A stretch of 64,000 nt of DNA from Akkermansia muciniphila. GTDB lineage: Bacteria; Verrucomicrobiota; Verrucomicrobiia; Verrucomicrobiales; Akkermansiaceae. Below the pieces are notes generated by a model. That model saw nothing but the letters and a program-made list of their open reading frames with translations. It was not told the origin of the DNA and did no database searches. Where the stretch lies: assembly GCF_900184965.1 (NCBI RefSeq), contig NZ_FXYA01000214.1, positions 165,594-229,593 of the forward strand, in the 5' to 3' direction. The position numbers and the translations under genes were made by a program. Each line of letters opens with the position of its first letter. The stretch's first letter is position 1. Positions 52,340 through 61,147 of this stretch are shown here, one piece after another.

Positions 52340-53980
52340 TCAGTTGGCGTCTCCCATGGTGACGTTCAGCACTTCTTCCGGAGAAGTAAGCCCGGCCAGC
52401 ACTTTGCGTACGCCGTCTTCTCTCAAGGTTCTCATGCCCAGTTCCCGGGCGCGCTGGCGCAGCTGGGGGGAAGTCAGGTTCTCGTTAATCATGCGGCGCA
52501 CCTCGTCGTCGATTTCGAAAATTTCAAACAGGCCCATTCGTCCCTTGAATCCGCCGCCGCGGCAAAAGTCGCAGCCGTGGGGCGCCTTGATTTGGCCCTG
52601 GGCAAGACGGGACATATCAATGTTCAGCGTATGCGCCTGCTTTTCCGTCAGAGCGCCGTCCACCTTGCAGCGGTCACACAGCTTGCGGACGAGACGCTGG
52701 GCCATGATGGCGCGGACGGAGGAGGCGATCAGGAAGCGTTTGATGCCGATGTCCGCCAGACGGGCCACGGCGCTGGGAGCATCATTGGTGTGAAGGGTGG
52801 AGAATACGAGGTGCCCCGTCAGGGAGGCGTTGATGGCGATACTGGCTGTTTCCATGTCTCGAATTTCCCCAATCATAATGATGTTGGGAGCCTGGCGGAG
52901 CATGGCGCGCAGGGCGGCGGCGAAGGTCATGCCGATATCCGCTTTCACCATGACCTGGTTGATGCCGGAGAGTTCATATTCCACAGGATCTTCCACCGTG
53001 ATGATTTTTTTATCCGGGCGGTTGATGTGGTTCAGGCACGCGTAGAGGGTCGTGGTCTTACCGGAGCCGGTAGGCCCCGTTACCAGGATAATGCCGTCCG
53101 GCAGGGTGATGAGGCGGTCGAACACGGCTTCATCATCCGAGAAAAATCCGAGCTGGGGAAGGCCCAGCACCAGGGCGGATTTATCCAGAATACGCATGAC
53201 GATGCTTTCCCCGTGGTTGCTGGGGACGGAGGAAACACGGAGGTCGATTTGCTTGCCGCCGATGCTCATCTGGATGCGTCCGTCCTGGGGCATGCGTTTT
53301 TCCGCAATGCTCATGGTGGTGCTCATTACCTTGAGGCGCGCGATGATGGGGCTGAGCAGTTTTTTGGGATGCGTGGCAATCTCCACCAGCTTGCCGTCCA
53401 CGCGGTAGCGGATGCGGAGCCTGTTTTCCATGGGTTCAATGTGAATATCGGAGGCCCTCATCTTGAAAGCGTCCGTCAGCATTTGCTGCACCAGCCGGAT
53501 AATGGGAGCGTCCTCCCCTTCCAGTCCGTCGGTTTCTTCCGGAACGCTCAGATCCCGGTAAAATTCATTTAACCGGCTTTCTACCGCGCTGCGGGTGGCG
53601 ACGCTGAAAATCACGTCCCGTCCCATCAGCTGGGGCAGGCTGTCCATCGTCTCCAGATTCAGGGGATCGTCAATGGCTATGTTGATGGAAAAACCGTCGT
53701 CGGAAATGGGAATAGCCCGGAAACGTCTGGCAAGTTCCGGCGTGATGAGTTCGCGCACCTCCTGGGGAATGTGCATGGCGCCCAGGTCTACAACGGGGAG
53801 AAGGGAGTTGGACGCCGCCACCTGGGCGATGACGTCTTCCGTAAGATAATTGGCCTGAATCAGAAAATCGACCAGGTCCTGGGTGGGAGATTTTTGACTG
53901 CGCGCGTACTGAAGAATTTCTTCATTCAGATATCCGGCCTGCGTAAGAAGTTCGATGAGATATGATTCGTTGGAGTACAC
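52340..53980 (-). CDS. Second GspE/PilB-type assembly ATPase
   Basis: A 546-residue paralogue of the next gene. Walker A GPTGSGKTTTLY, Walker B IMIGEIRDMETASIA, and CxxC pairs (LCDRCKVDG ... GCDFCRGGGFKG). An N-terminal helical domain starts SNESYLIELLTQAGYL. Two tandem assembly ATPases suggest division of labour (for example extension for different filaments) or a hetero-oligomer. First gene of the operon. Confidence 0.93.
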   Translation of the reverse strand: MYSNESYLIELLTQAGYLNEEILQYARSQKSPTQDLVDFLIQANYLTEDVIAQVAASNSLLPVVDLGAMHIPQEVRELITPELARRFRAIPISDDGFSINIAIDDPLNLETMDSLPQLMGRDVIFSVATRSAVESRLNEFYRDLSVPEETDGLEGEDAPIIRLVQQMLTDAFKMRASDIHIEPMENRLRIRYRVDGKLVEIATHPKKLLSPIIARLKVMSTTMSIAEKRMPQDGRIQMSIGGKQIDLRVSSVPSNHGESIVMRILDKSALVLGLPQLGFFSDDEAVFDRLITLPDGIILVTGPTGSGKTTTLYACLNHINRPDKKIITVEDPVEYELSGINQVMVKADIGMTFAAALRAMLRQAPNIIMIGEIRDMETASIAINASLTGHLVFSTLHTNDAPSAVARLADIGIKRFLIASSVRAIMAQRLVRKLCDRCKVDGALTEKQAHTLNIDMSRLAQGQIKAPHGCDFCRGGGFKGRMGLFEIFEIDDEVRRMINENLTSPQLRQRARELGMRTLREDGVRKVLAGLTSPEEVLNVTMGDAN

Positions 53981-54191
53981 GTCGATCTCTGGATGCTATT
54001 GTTGAAAGTCTGCCGAAATGGAGCGGCAGGATACTCCCCTATTTCTGACAGGTTCGGAACGTAAAGTCAACTTAGCTTCCCTCAAAATGGCATTTTTTTT
54101 CAGGCGTGTGCGGAGGAGGAAAAAAACTCTTTCCCTCTCCGCCGTTTCCCGAACCTGCGGAATCTCCCGGAAGGAGGGATTTTCCCTGTTT

Positions 54192-55196
54192 TCAGGGCTT
54201 CTGGCCGGGAAGGTTGGAAAGCAGGTCTTCCAGTTCCGACATGCTGGATACGCGCACCAGGCGGGAGCGCATTTCCTTGGCGTCGGGAAATCCCTTCGTA
54301 TAAGCCAGGATTCGTGACCTCATATGGCGCATGGTGTGAAGTTCGTCCCCATAATGGCGGGACTCCAGGGCCATCCGGGCATGCCGCAAAATCAGGTTTG
54401 TCTTTTCCTGCGGGGCTCTGGCCGGCGGCATGGCCCCGTGCAGCAGATAATACTTGGCGTCTCCGAAAATCCATGGGTTTTCCATGGCCGCACGACCAAT
54501 CATGACGCCGCTGACGGCCGTATTCTCTTTTACATACGCTACTGCCTGCGGGGTGGAAATATCCCCGTTCCCGATAACCGGCACGGACATGGCCCGCGCG
54601 CATTCGTCAATAATGTCCCAGTTGGCCGTCCCCGAATACTGCTGGGAGCGGGTGCGTCCGTGAATGGTAATCATGGAAATTCCCTCATTCTCCAGCAGGC
54701 GGCACGCGTCCATGGCGCACAGGCTCTGGAAATCCCAGCCAATGCGTATTTTGGCTGTGACGGGGATTCGTTCTCCTACGGCTTTCACGACGCTTCCGGC
54801 TACGGAAGCCAGCAGGGGCAGATCTTTCAGGAGGGAAGAACCTCCATTTTTGCCAACCACTTTGGGAACCGGGCAGCCGAAGTTGATGTCGATAAAATCC
54901 GGCTTCTCATGGTCAAGGATCATTCTGGCCGCCTCTCCCATGTGGTTTCCGTCCGCCCCGAAGAGCTGGATGCCTATGGGGCGGTGGGCATTTTCTATCT
55001 TTGCGTACCTGCGGTTCCTCTCCCATGCCTGGAGAATGCCTTCCGCAGAGACGAATTCCGTCACCATCACATCCACTCCCAGTTCCTTGCAGATGGTGCG
55101 GAATATAGGGTCCGTCACTCCTGCCATTGGAGCCAGGAACAGTGGGAAATCCGTTTTGAAGAACGGGAGGGGAGCGGGACGGTTGGAAAAAGTCAT
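54192..55196 (-). CDS. dusB: tRNA-dihydrouridine synthase
   Basis: A 334-residue flavoprotein reducing uridine in the tRNA D-loop. LAPMAGVTDPIFRTICKELG is the TIM-barrel start, INFGCPVPKVVGKNGGSSLLKD carries the catalytic cysteine and VTAKIRIGWD the FMN site, and TIHGRTRSQQYSGTANWDI the conserved His-Gly-Arg. The length and motifs fit the DusB branch; the exact subtype is uncertain. Monocistronic. Confidence 0.94.
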   Translation of the reverse strand: MTFSNRPAPLPFFKTDFPLFLAPMAGVTDPIFRTICKELGVDVMVTEFVSAEGILQAWERNRRYAKIENAHRPIGIQLFGADGNHMGEAARMILDHEKPDFIDINFGCPVPKVVGKNGGSSLLKDLPLLASVAGSVVKAVGERIPVTAKIRIGWDFQSLCAMDACRLLENEGISMITIHGRTRSQQYSGTANWDIIDECARAMSVPVIGNGDISTPQAVAYVKENTAVSGVMIGRAAMENPWIFGDAKYYLLHGAMPPARAPQEKTNLILRHARMALESRHYGDELHTMRHMRSRILAYTKGFPDAKEMRSRLVRVSSMSELEDLLSNLPGQKP

Positions 55197-55408
55197 GATT
55201 CCTTAGGGTGAGGCTAGCACGGGTTTCTATTCCATTCAAGCATCTTGCCTGTTTGGGCGGGGAGGGGAAGACGCAACATGACGGTACTGCGCAGGCATCG
55301 GAACTTTGGAAAAATACGGTGAGCGATAAAGAGGCGCGGTATTCCTCCCGGTTTCCCGGAGGGAATTGCAGGCGTGCAGGACAACATCTTTGCGTGCGTT
55401 TTCAGGAA

Positions 55409-55443
55409 GAAAAAACGGCTTCACTTGTTGAGTGAAGCCGTTT
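55409..55443 (-). terminator. Rho-independent terminator after the YlbF-like gene
   Basis: On the minus strand ACGGCTTCACT pairs with AGTGAAGCCGT around CAACA, followed by TTTTTT. Confidence 0.9.
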
Positions 55444-55464
55444 GGCAAAAGTTGAAAGATTGTT

Positions 55465-55974
55465 TTAATGGTTGCCGCAGCCGCAACCGCCGTCCTTGTG
55501 GTCGTGGTCGCACTTGCCGTCGCAATCACAATTTTCCTTGTCGCACTGGCCGCCGCAGGAGCAGGAGGACTGGGCGCTCATGGCGCGCTGGCGGGCTTCC
55601 TCTATTTCTTCTGGAGTGGGGGCGCGGCCCAGGTCAATGGACATGCCCAGATAATGATTGATGGTGTTCAGAAGTTCGTCAATGGTCTGGCGCGCTTCCA
55701 GGAAGCCGCGGGCCGCATCATTTTTGATGACGTTTTCACGCAGGGTGTCGAACTTGGAAATTTCCTCTTCGGTAGGAGGCATCCCGGCCAGGTGCTTGTT
55801 GCGCAGTTCTTCGCCGTAAGCGTTGACTTCTTCAAAAAGCTTGGTTGCTTCAGGATTCTGGAAAAAGAGACCTATTTTTGCCTTGGAGGCCACAACTTTG
55901 TCTTCCTTGGCGAGCAGGTTGCAAAGGGCTTCCGTGGCGGCGCGCAGGTTGTCGTTGAGAACGGGAGTATTCAT
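55465..55974 (-). CDS. YlbF/YmcA-family protein with cysteine-rich metal-binding tail
   Basis: A 169-residue protein. Residues 1-130 form the helical YlbF domain (ALCNLLAKEDKVVASKAKIG ... ARGFLEARQTIDELLNTI). The last 35 residues are extraordinary: eight cysteines plus several His/Asp in CSCGGQCDKENCDCDGKCDH and the end GCGCGNH, a likely metal or Fe-S binding tail. In Bacillus YlbF acts with YmcA and YaaT in RNA processing regulation and the complex carries Fe-S clusters. The tail here might supply or sense metal. The gene has its own terminator. Confidence 0.8.
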   Translation of the reverse strand: MNTPVLNDNLRAATEALCNLLAKEDKVVASKAKIGLFFQNPEATKLFEEVNAYGEELRNKHLAGMPPTEEEISKFDTLRENVIKNDAARGFLEARQTIDELLNTINHYLGMSIDLGRAPTPEEIEEARQRAMSAQSSCSCGGQCDKENCDCDGKCDHDHKDGGCGCGNH

Positions 55975-56081
55975 ATGGAATTTATTTAATCATGTCTTTT
56001 CGTGCAGGGCAATCCGGTTGCGAGGCATGGCGTGCATTTCCTTGACGCAGATTTGCTGCAGGCGGGAAATCCGGAAGAATA

Positions 56082-56116
56082 AAAAGGCGTTCCACGTCAA
56101 GCGGAACGCCTTTTGA
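56082..56116 (-). terminator. Rho-independent terminator after the aminotransferase gene
   Basis: AAAAGGCGTTCC pairs with GGAACGCCTTTT around a nine-base loop; T-run on both sides, so it can act in either direction. Confidence 0.9.
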
Positions 56117-56132
56117 TGACGATCAACGTTTT

Positions 56133-57299
56133 TTAATGCGCCTTGCAGAATTCTTCAAAACGGTCCAGCGCTTCCTTCAGAATGTCCAGCGTGGTGCAGT
56201 AGCTGATGCGGATGGCCTTGTCATTGCCGAAGGCGATGCCGGGGACGGCCGCGACCTTGTAGCGTTCCAGAAGCTTGTCGCACAGGTTCAGGGAGGTGAG
56301 CCCCAGCCTGCTCGTGTCCACAAAGAAATAGAAAGCGCCCTGCGGTTCCACAACGCTGATATTCGGGATGGCGCTGAGGCGGGAGTAAACGTATTGGCGT
56401 CGCATGTCGTATTCGTCGCGCATGTCGCTGATGAAACTCTGGTCTCCCGTAAGGGCCTCAATACCGCCATACTGGGCGAAGGTGCAGACGTTGGACGTAG
56501 TGTGGTCCTGAATCATCTGGATGGCCTTGGCAATGGCGGCCGGAGCTGCGGAGTAGCCCAGGCGCCAGCCGGTCATGGCGTAGCCCTTGGAAAAGCCGTT
56601 GATGGTGATGGTCAGGTCGTACAGTTCCGGACTGAGGGAGGCGATGCTGACGTGCTTGGTGTCTCCATATACGAGGTGTTCGTAAATTTCATCAGCCAGG
56701 ATGAGGATGTCTTCGCTCAGGGCCACTTCTCCCAGGGCGCGCAGTTCTTCTTCGGAATAAACGGCTCCGGTCGGATTGTTCGGGGTAGTGAGGATGACCA
56801 TTTTGGTGCGGGGGGTCATGGCTTCCTCAAATTGTTCGGCGGTAAGCTTCCATCCGTTTTCCGCCGTAGTTTCCACGATGACGGGAATGCCGCCGCACAT
56901 GCGGACCATTTCCGGATAGCTGACCCAGTACGGTGCGGGGATGATGACTTCGTCTCCCTCGGATACGGTCGCCATGATGGCGTTGAAACAGGCATGCTTG
57001 GCGCCGGCTCCCACAGTGATCTGGGTGAAATCGTATTCCAGGTTGTTTTCCCTCTTGAGCTTTTCAGCAATGGCCTGGCGGAGTGCGGGCAGACCGGCGG
57101 AAGGCGTATATTTGGTGGCTCCGTTGTTCAGGGCCTCGATGGCTGCCTGTTTGATGTTTTCCGGGGTGTCCATTTCAGGTTCACCGCCTGCCAAACCGTA
57201 AACTTCTTCACCGGAGGCTTTCATAGCCTTGGCCCGGTTGGTCACCTTGAGGGTCAGGGAAGGGGTCAATGCCGCAATGCTGGGGGAAATCATGTCCAT
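56133..57299 (-). CDS. aspC: PLP-dependent aspartate aminotransferase
   Basis: A 388-residue class I aminotransferase of the Ib (AspB/AspC-like) subgroup. GEPEMDTPENIKQAA, VGAGAKHACFNAIM and TPNNPTGAVYSEEEL are diagnostic, and the PLP lysine lies in TINGFSKGYAMTGWRLGY. It interconverts aspartate and oxaloacetate; substrate breadth is not clear. Monocistronic with strong terminator. Confidence 0.94.
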   Translation of the reverse strand: MDMISPSIAALTPSLTLKVTNRAKAMKASGEEVYGLAGGEPEMDTPENIKQAAIEALNNGATKYTPSAGLPALRQAIAEKLKRENNLEYDFTQITVGAGAKHACFNAIMATVSEGDEVIIPAPYWVSYPEMVRMCGGIPVIVETTAENGWKLTAEQFEEAMTPRTKMVILTTPNNPTGAVYSEEELRALGEVALSEDILILADEIYEHLVYGDTKHVSIASLSPELYDLTITINGFSKGYAMTGWRLGYSAAPAAIAKAIQMIQDHTTSNVCTFAQYGGIEALTGDQSFISDMRDEYDMRRQYVYSRLSAIPNISVVEPQGAFYFFVDTSRLGLTSLNLCDKLLERYKVAAVPGIAFGNDKAIRISYCTTLDILKEALDRFEEFCKAH

Positions 57300-57468
57300 T
57301 GTTGTGGTGCAGTCGTAAATTTTGATGCCCTGGCGGAAAACAGGCTATTCTCCGCATAAGCGGAAAAACTTTACTCACTGAGCGCACCCCTGGCAAGGAG
57401 AATGCTTGCGGCGGCCATTCTTTTTCTTGCGGAGGGCGTTTCTCCCTTTGTAGAAGGGAATTTTCCCG

Positions 57469-59034
57469 TCAGCGTTTCAGGAGTTTGGCGCGCACCGCTT
57501 CCAGCTCCGGCGTTTTCAGCAGGAAAGCGGCCGCCAGATAAACGATGCCGGCACAGCCGCAGACCAGGGATATCCCCAGCACTCTGGCCGGGAAGGGCCA
57601 GTTCAGGAAGCCCTGGAGGAACCATGTCTTGCCTGCCCAGCACACCGCACCCAGCAATATTCCCGCCGCCATGATTCTGGACAGCCCGGAAAGCAGCGTC
57701 CGTCCGTCTGCGCCGCCCAGCTGGCGGCGCAGGTAAAGGAAGTAAAAGAGAAAATTGAAGGTAGTGACTACGGAGGTGGTCAGCGCCAGCCACGCCGCGT
57801 TTTTATGCAGGATATAGACAAAACAGTAGTTGAGGCCGATGCTGATGGCCAGAGCCGCGGCGGCGGCGATCAGAGGAACCCAGCGTTTTTCAAGAGCCAG
57901 GAAGACGGGCTGCACCACCTTGGTTCCGGCATAGCCCAGCAGGCCCAGGGAATAGGCCCCCAGCACTTCCCCCGTGTAGCGCACGGCCTCCTGGTTAAAG
58001 CGCCCCCACTGGTACACGGCGGAGACGAATTCCGTTCCCAGGATGGAGAGGATGAGAAAAGCGGGTACCGCAAAGAATGCCACCAGCCGCAACCCCTTGG
58101 CGATGTGGACGGCCACTTCGTTTCTCCCGTCTCCCACCATCATGCGGGAAACGGCGGGCAGCACCACCATGCCCGTCGCTACTCCGAAGAGCCCCACGGG
58201 AAGCTGCCAGAGGCGGAACGCCGTGGTCAGGGCGGTGACGGAGCCTTTTTGGAGATCCAGAGCGAACCCCGTATTGATGAAGATGGTGAATTGCGTCACG
58301 CCTGAAGCCAGCACGGAGGGAAGCATCAGCCCCCAGATTTTGCGCATGCGGGGATCGTCCCAGCGGAAATTGGGTTTCCAGCGGAAGCCGGTTTTTCTGA
58401 GTTTGGGAAGCTGCACGGCAATCTGGGCCATGCCCCCGATGGTAACGCCGCAGGCAAAACCATACAAAGCTTTGGGGCCGAAGGATGGATCAATGAAATA
58501 TCCGATCAGCAGGCCGAACAGGACGGAAGTAACGTTGAAAGCGGCGGAGGCCAGCATGGGCAATCCGAAAACTCCCACTATGTTCAGCGCTCCCATGATG
58601 AGGGCGGACAGGGAGGCGAAGCCGATGAAAGGCCACATGAGGCGGCTCAGGTCCGTGGCGAACAATTGCTCCGCCGGAGAGTGATCCCCGCTGTAAAGGG
58701 CTTCCATGACGGGCCCCGCAAACAGAATCCCCAGGGTTACAATAGCGATCATCAGGGTGGAAAGCTGGGTTGCCACCTTGTTGGTCAGTTCCCACGCGGC
58801 CGCATCGCCCTGCGCCTCCCTCGTTTTGGAGGCTACGCTGGTATAGGATTGGGAGAGAGCTCCTTCCGCAAACAGGTCCCTTAACAGGTTAGGGATGCGG
58901 AAAGCCGTGTAAAAGGCGTCCAGGGCCCCGGTAGCCCCGAACAGGGAGGTGTACACAACTTCCCTGACCATGCCTGTCAGGCGACAGGCAAAGATAGCGC
59001 TGGAGGCAACCAGGCTGTTCCGCATCAGGGACAT
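57469..59034 (-). CDS. murJ: Lipid II flippase MurJ
   Basis: A 521-residue MviN/MurJ protein with 14 hydrophobic segments. The N-terminal FGATGALDAFYTAFRIPNLLRDLFAEGAL and the conserved arginines fit the family; LWQLPVGLFGVATGMVVLPAVSRMM is the signature in the middle. It flips lipid II across the inner membrane for peptidoglycan synthesis. It lies 12 bases upstream of the next minus-strand gene's end. Confidence 0.95.
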   Translation of the reverse strand: MSLMRNSLVASSAIFACRLTGMVREVVYTSLFGATGALDAFYTAFRIPNLLRDLFAEGALSQSYTSVASKTREAQGDAAAWELTNKVATQLSTLMIAIVTLGILFAGPVMEALYSGDHSPAEQLFATDLSRLMWPFIGFASLSALIMGALNIVGVFGLPMLASAAFNVTSVLFGLLIGYFIDPSFGPKALYGFACGVTIGGMAQIAVQLPKLRKTGFRWKPNFRWDDPRMRKIWGLMLPSVLASGVTQFTIFINTGFALDLQKGSVTALTTAFRLWQLPVGLFGVATGMVVLPAVSRMMVGDGRNEVAVHIAKGLRLVAFFAVPAFLILSILGTEFVSAVYQWGRFNQEAVRYTGEVLGAYSLGLLGYAGTKVVQPVFLALEKRWVPLIAAAAALAISIGLNYCFVYILHKNAAWLALTTSVVTTFNFLFYFLYLRRQLGGADGRTLLSGLSRIMAAGILLGAVCWAGKTWFLQGFLNWPFPARVLGISLVCGCAGIVYLAAAFLLKTPELEAVRAKLLKR

Positions 59035-59046
59035 GGAAGAGGGAGT

Positions 59047-60138
59047 CTACTTGAACAGCTGGCGGCAATAAGGCTCCACCTTTTTCATTGCCGGGTTGTC
59101 CTTGACAGCCTGATCGCGATCATCCCGGCAGGGGAAAAGGTACAGGGCATATCCTCCGTAGCCGCCCCCCAGGTATTTTTTTGCAAGGGCGTTGGGAATA
59201 TCCGGCAGGGGCCGCATTCCTTCGTCAAGCTGTACGCTGTAATACAGGGCTACGCCTGCCGCCAGGGTATTGATGTTGCGTTCCAGCACTCCGGTGCGGG
59301 CAATGAGGGAGGATTGGGAGATGCGTACGTAGTCCCGTTGTTCATCCGCCATTTTTGGAGTGTCGTGTTCCTCGCCCGTGTATAGAATAGCCATTCTGCC
59401 TTCCAGGAAGTCGCCCGTGCCTTTGACGTCCAGCACCGGAGAACTGCCGGAGCGCCATACGCACAACCCCGTTTCCGCGATGACGGCGGGATCCTGCCAG
59501 CCGACGCCCAGAGCGAGTTCGGAAGCGACCGGATCACGCCCTTCCAACATGGCCCACGCGCCGCTGCCTCCCAGCCCGGAACGTTTTTCATACGGCCATT
59601 CGCAGAGGGAAACCATGGGGGTGATGGCGCAGTTGACCACATAGGAACCTTTTCTGGAGTAGCGGGGCACGTCCAGCCATCCCCCGGCGAAGTCCACGCG
59701 AAGAGGTACGGAGGACGGGGCCTTAATGCGGTTCACCAGCATTGTGGTGGAAACGGGAGTGAATTTGGGGGGCGTTTTGGGAAGCACCACATAATCGGCT
59801 CCGACGCGGGCGCACAGCTCTTTCTTAATATCGCTGTAAAGGTCATCTTCCGTGACGGCCAGAATGTCCGGTTTTTCCTGAAGAAATTCCTCTTCAAAAT
59901 CCAGGCCTTTCTTCATGCCGGTACCCAGAATAACCTTGTCAACCATGCGCAGGCTTTCCAGCAGAACTTTTTTGTGTTCATCCGGAATGGACGGCTTGCG
60001 CTGCTTGTGGTGCCACAGCACGGGTTCCGAAGCAAAAGAGACGATCAGAAAGTCGCCCAGAGCACGGGCTTCTTCAAAAAACTGGATATGGCCAGCGTGG
60101 ACAATATCATAGCAACCGGAGACGAAAACTTTTTTCAT
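59047..60138 (-). CDS. Nucleotidyltransferase-GHMP kinase-like fusion
   Basis: A 363-residue protein made of two parts. Residues 1-150 are a cytidylyltransferase-like domain: VSGCYDIVHAGHIQFFEEAR carries the HxGH motif, and VDKVILGTG is in the expected place. Residues 150-363 look like a GHMP sugar kinase: LRVDFAGGWLDVPRYSRKG, YEKRSGLGGSGAWAM (phosphate loop) and a C-terminal KYLGGGYGGYALYL. Together they suggest activation and phosphorylation of a heptose- or fucose-like sugar for surface glycans. The start at 60138 is set by the cytidylyltransferase homology. Confidence 0.78.
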   Translation of the reverse strand: MKKVFVSGCYDIVHAGHIQFFEEARALGDFLIVSFASEPVLWHHKQRKPSIPDEHKKVLLESLRMVDKVILGTGMKKGLDFEEEFLQEKPDILAVTEDDLYSDIKKELCARVGADYVVLPKTPPKFTPVSTTMLVNRIKAPSSVPLRVDFAGGWLDVPRYSRKGSYVVNCAITPMVSLCEWPYEKRSGLGGSGAWAMLEGRDPVASELALGVGWQDPAVIAETGLCVWRSGSSPVLDVKGTGDFLEGRMAILYTGEEHDTPKMADEQRDYVRISQSSLIARTGVLERNINTLAAGVALYYSVQLDEGMRPLPDIPNALAKKYLGGGYGGYALYLFPCRDDRDQAVKDNPAMKKVEPYCRQLFK

Positions 60139-60215
60139 ACGTGTGAAAATGATAATTAGTCTGCGGCAGTATGCCCTATTGCCGCGCCGGATGCAAGAGC
60201 GAGATGCAGGTATAT

Positions 60216-60251
60216 CAAAAAACGGCACGGGCTGAAGGAAGCCCGTGCCGT
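60216..60251 (-). terminator. Rho-independent terminator after the superoxide dismutase gene
   Basis: ACGGCACGGGCT pairs with AGCCCGTGCCGT around GAAGGA; the minus strand continues with TTTTTT. Confidence 0.92.
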
Positions 60252-60284
60252 CAGGGGTAAGAAAATAACCTTTGCAAAGAACAG

Positions 60285-61028
60285 TCAGGAAGCCATGGCT
60301 TCCTGGTAGCGGCGTTCCACATCGTCCCAGTTGATCAGGCGGCAGAAGTCTTCAATATAGTCCGCCCGGAGGTTCTGGTGCTTCAGATAATAAGCGTGTT
60401 CCCAAACGTCGCAGACGAGGATGGGGACAAGGCCGGGAATTTCCAGATTCTGATGTTTTTCCGCCCCGCAGATTACCAGCGTCTTGCTGACGGGGTCCAC
60501 GCCCAGAATGCCCCAGCCGGAACCTTCCACGCCCTGGGAGGCCGCCTTGAATTCCTTCATCATGGCTTCCAGAGAACCGAATTTTTCCTTGATGGCATCT
60601 GCCAGAGGACCTTGCGGCTTTTTTTTGGGATCAGGCGTCATGTTGGTCCAGTAAATGGTATGGAGAACATGGCCGGAAACATTGAAGGACAAGTTGCGCA
60701 CCCAGTTGGTGGTGGCGGAAGCGTCCAGCTTCCCGTCCGCAATTTCACGGAGCTTTTCAGCCGCGGCATTGGCGCCGGCGACATAGGCCGCATGATGCTT
60801 GTCGTGGTGGATGCGCACGGTCTTTTCATCCAGCACGGGTTCAAGCGCGTCGTAAGCGTACGGAAGGGGAGGTAACACATATTTGCCGTCGGCATAACCG
60901 ATCGTGGAGGGATTTTGCTTTTTAGTCATCTTGCGTTGTGAATGTAGGAATGGCCCTGCTGCCCGGACCTGGCTGATTGTTCCCAGCGCCGCCAATGAGG
61001 AAAGAACAATAAAACGTCTTCTGTTCAT
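60285..61028 (-). CDS. Fe/Mn superoxide dismutase with export signal
   Basis: A 247-residue SOD. Residues 1-25 (NRRRFIVLSSLAALGTISQV) contain a twin-arginine-like RRRF motif before a hydrophobic stretch, suggesting Tat export, which is unusual for this enzyme. The mature part has all four metal ligands: His in VRIHHDKHHAAYV, His in SGHVLHTIYW, Asp and His in VCDVWEHAYYLKHQN. The QGVEGSGWGILGVDP core fits the Fe-type or cambialistic branch. It protects the periplasm or surface against superoxide, fitting life at the oxic mucosa. Confidence 0.88.
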   Translation of the reverse strand: MNRRRFIVLSSLAALGTISQVRAAGPFLHSQRKMTKKQNPSTIGYADGKYVLPPLPYAYDALEPVLDEKTVRIHHDKHHAAYVAGANAAAEKLREIADGKLDASATTNWVRNLSFNVSGHVLHTIYWTNMTPDPKKKPQGPLADAIKEKFGSLEAMMKEFKAASQGVEGSGWGILGVDPVSKTLVICGAEKHQNLEIPGLVPILVCDVWEHAYYLKHQNLRADYIEDFCRLINWDDVERRYQEAMAS

Positions 61029-61147
61029 GTCCGCGCCACGGGAATCCATGGGAGTTTGGACATGGGTTGTTTTGGAGTTGTTCAAAAAAACTGGAACCCC
61101 GGGTGTTTTATTATGCTCCCTGGGTGGCGGGTCGGGGAAAAGCTTTG

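Noticed and set aside
51088..53572. Large plus-strand ORFs over the two ATPases
   Set aside because: Antisense to unmistakable GspE/PilB genes with Walker motifs and zinc sites.
56136..57359. 407-codon plus-strand ORF over the aminotransferase
   Set aside because: Antisense to a class I aminotransferase with an intact PLP lysine motif.
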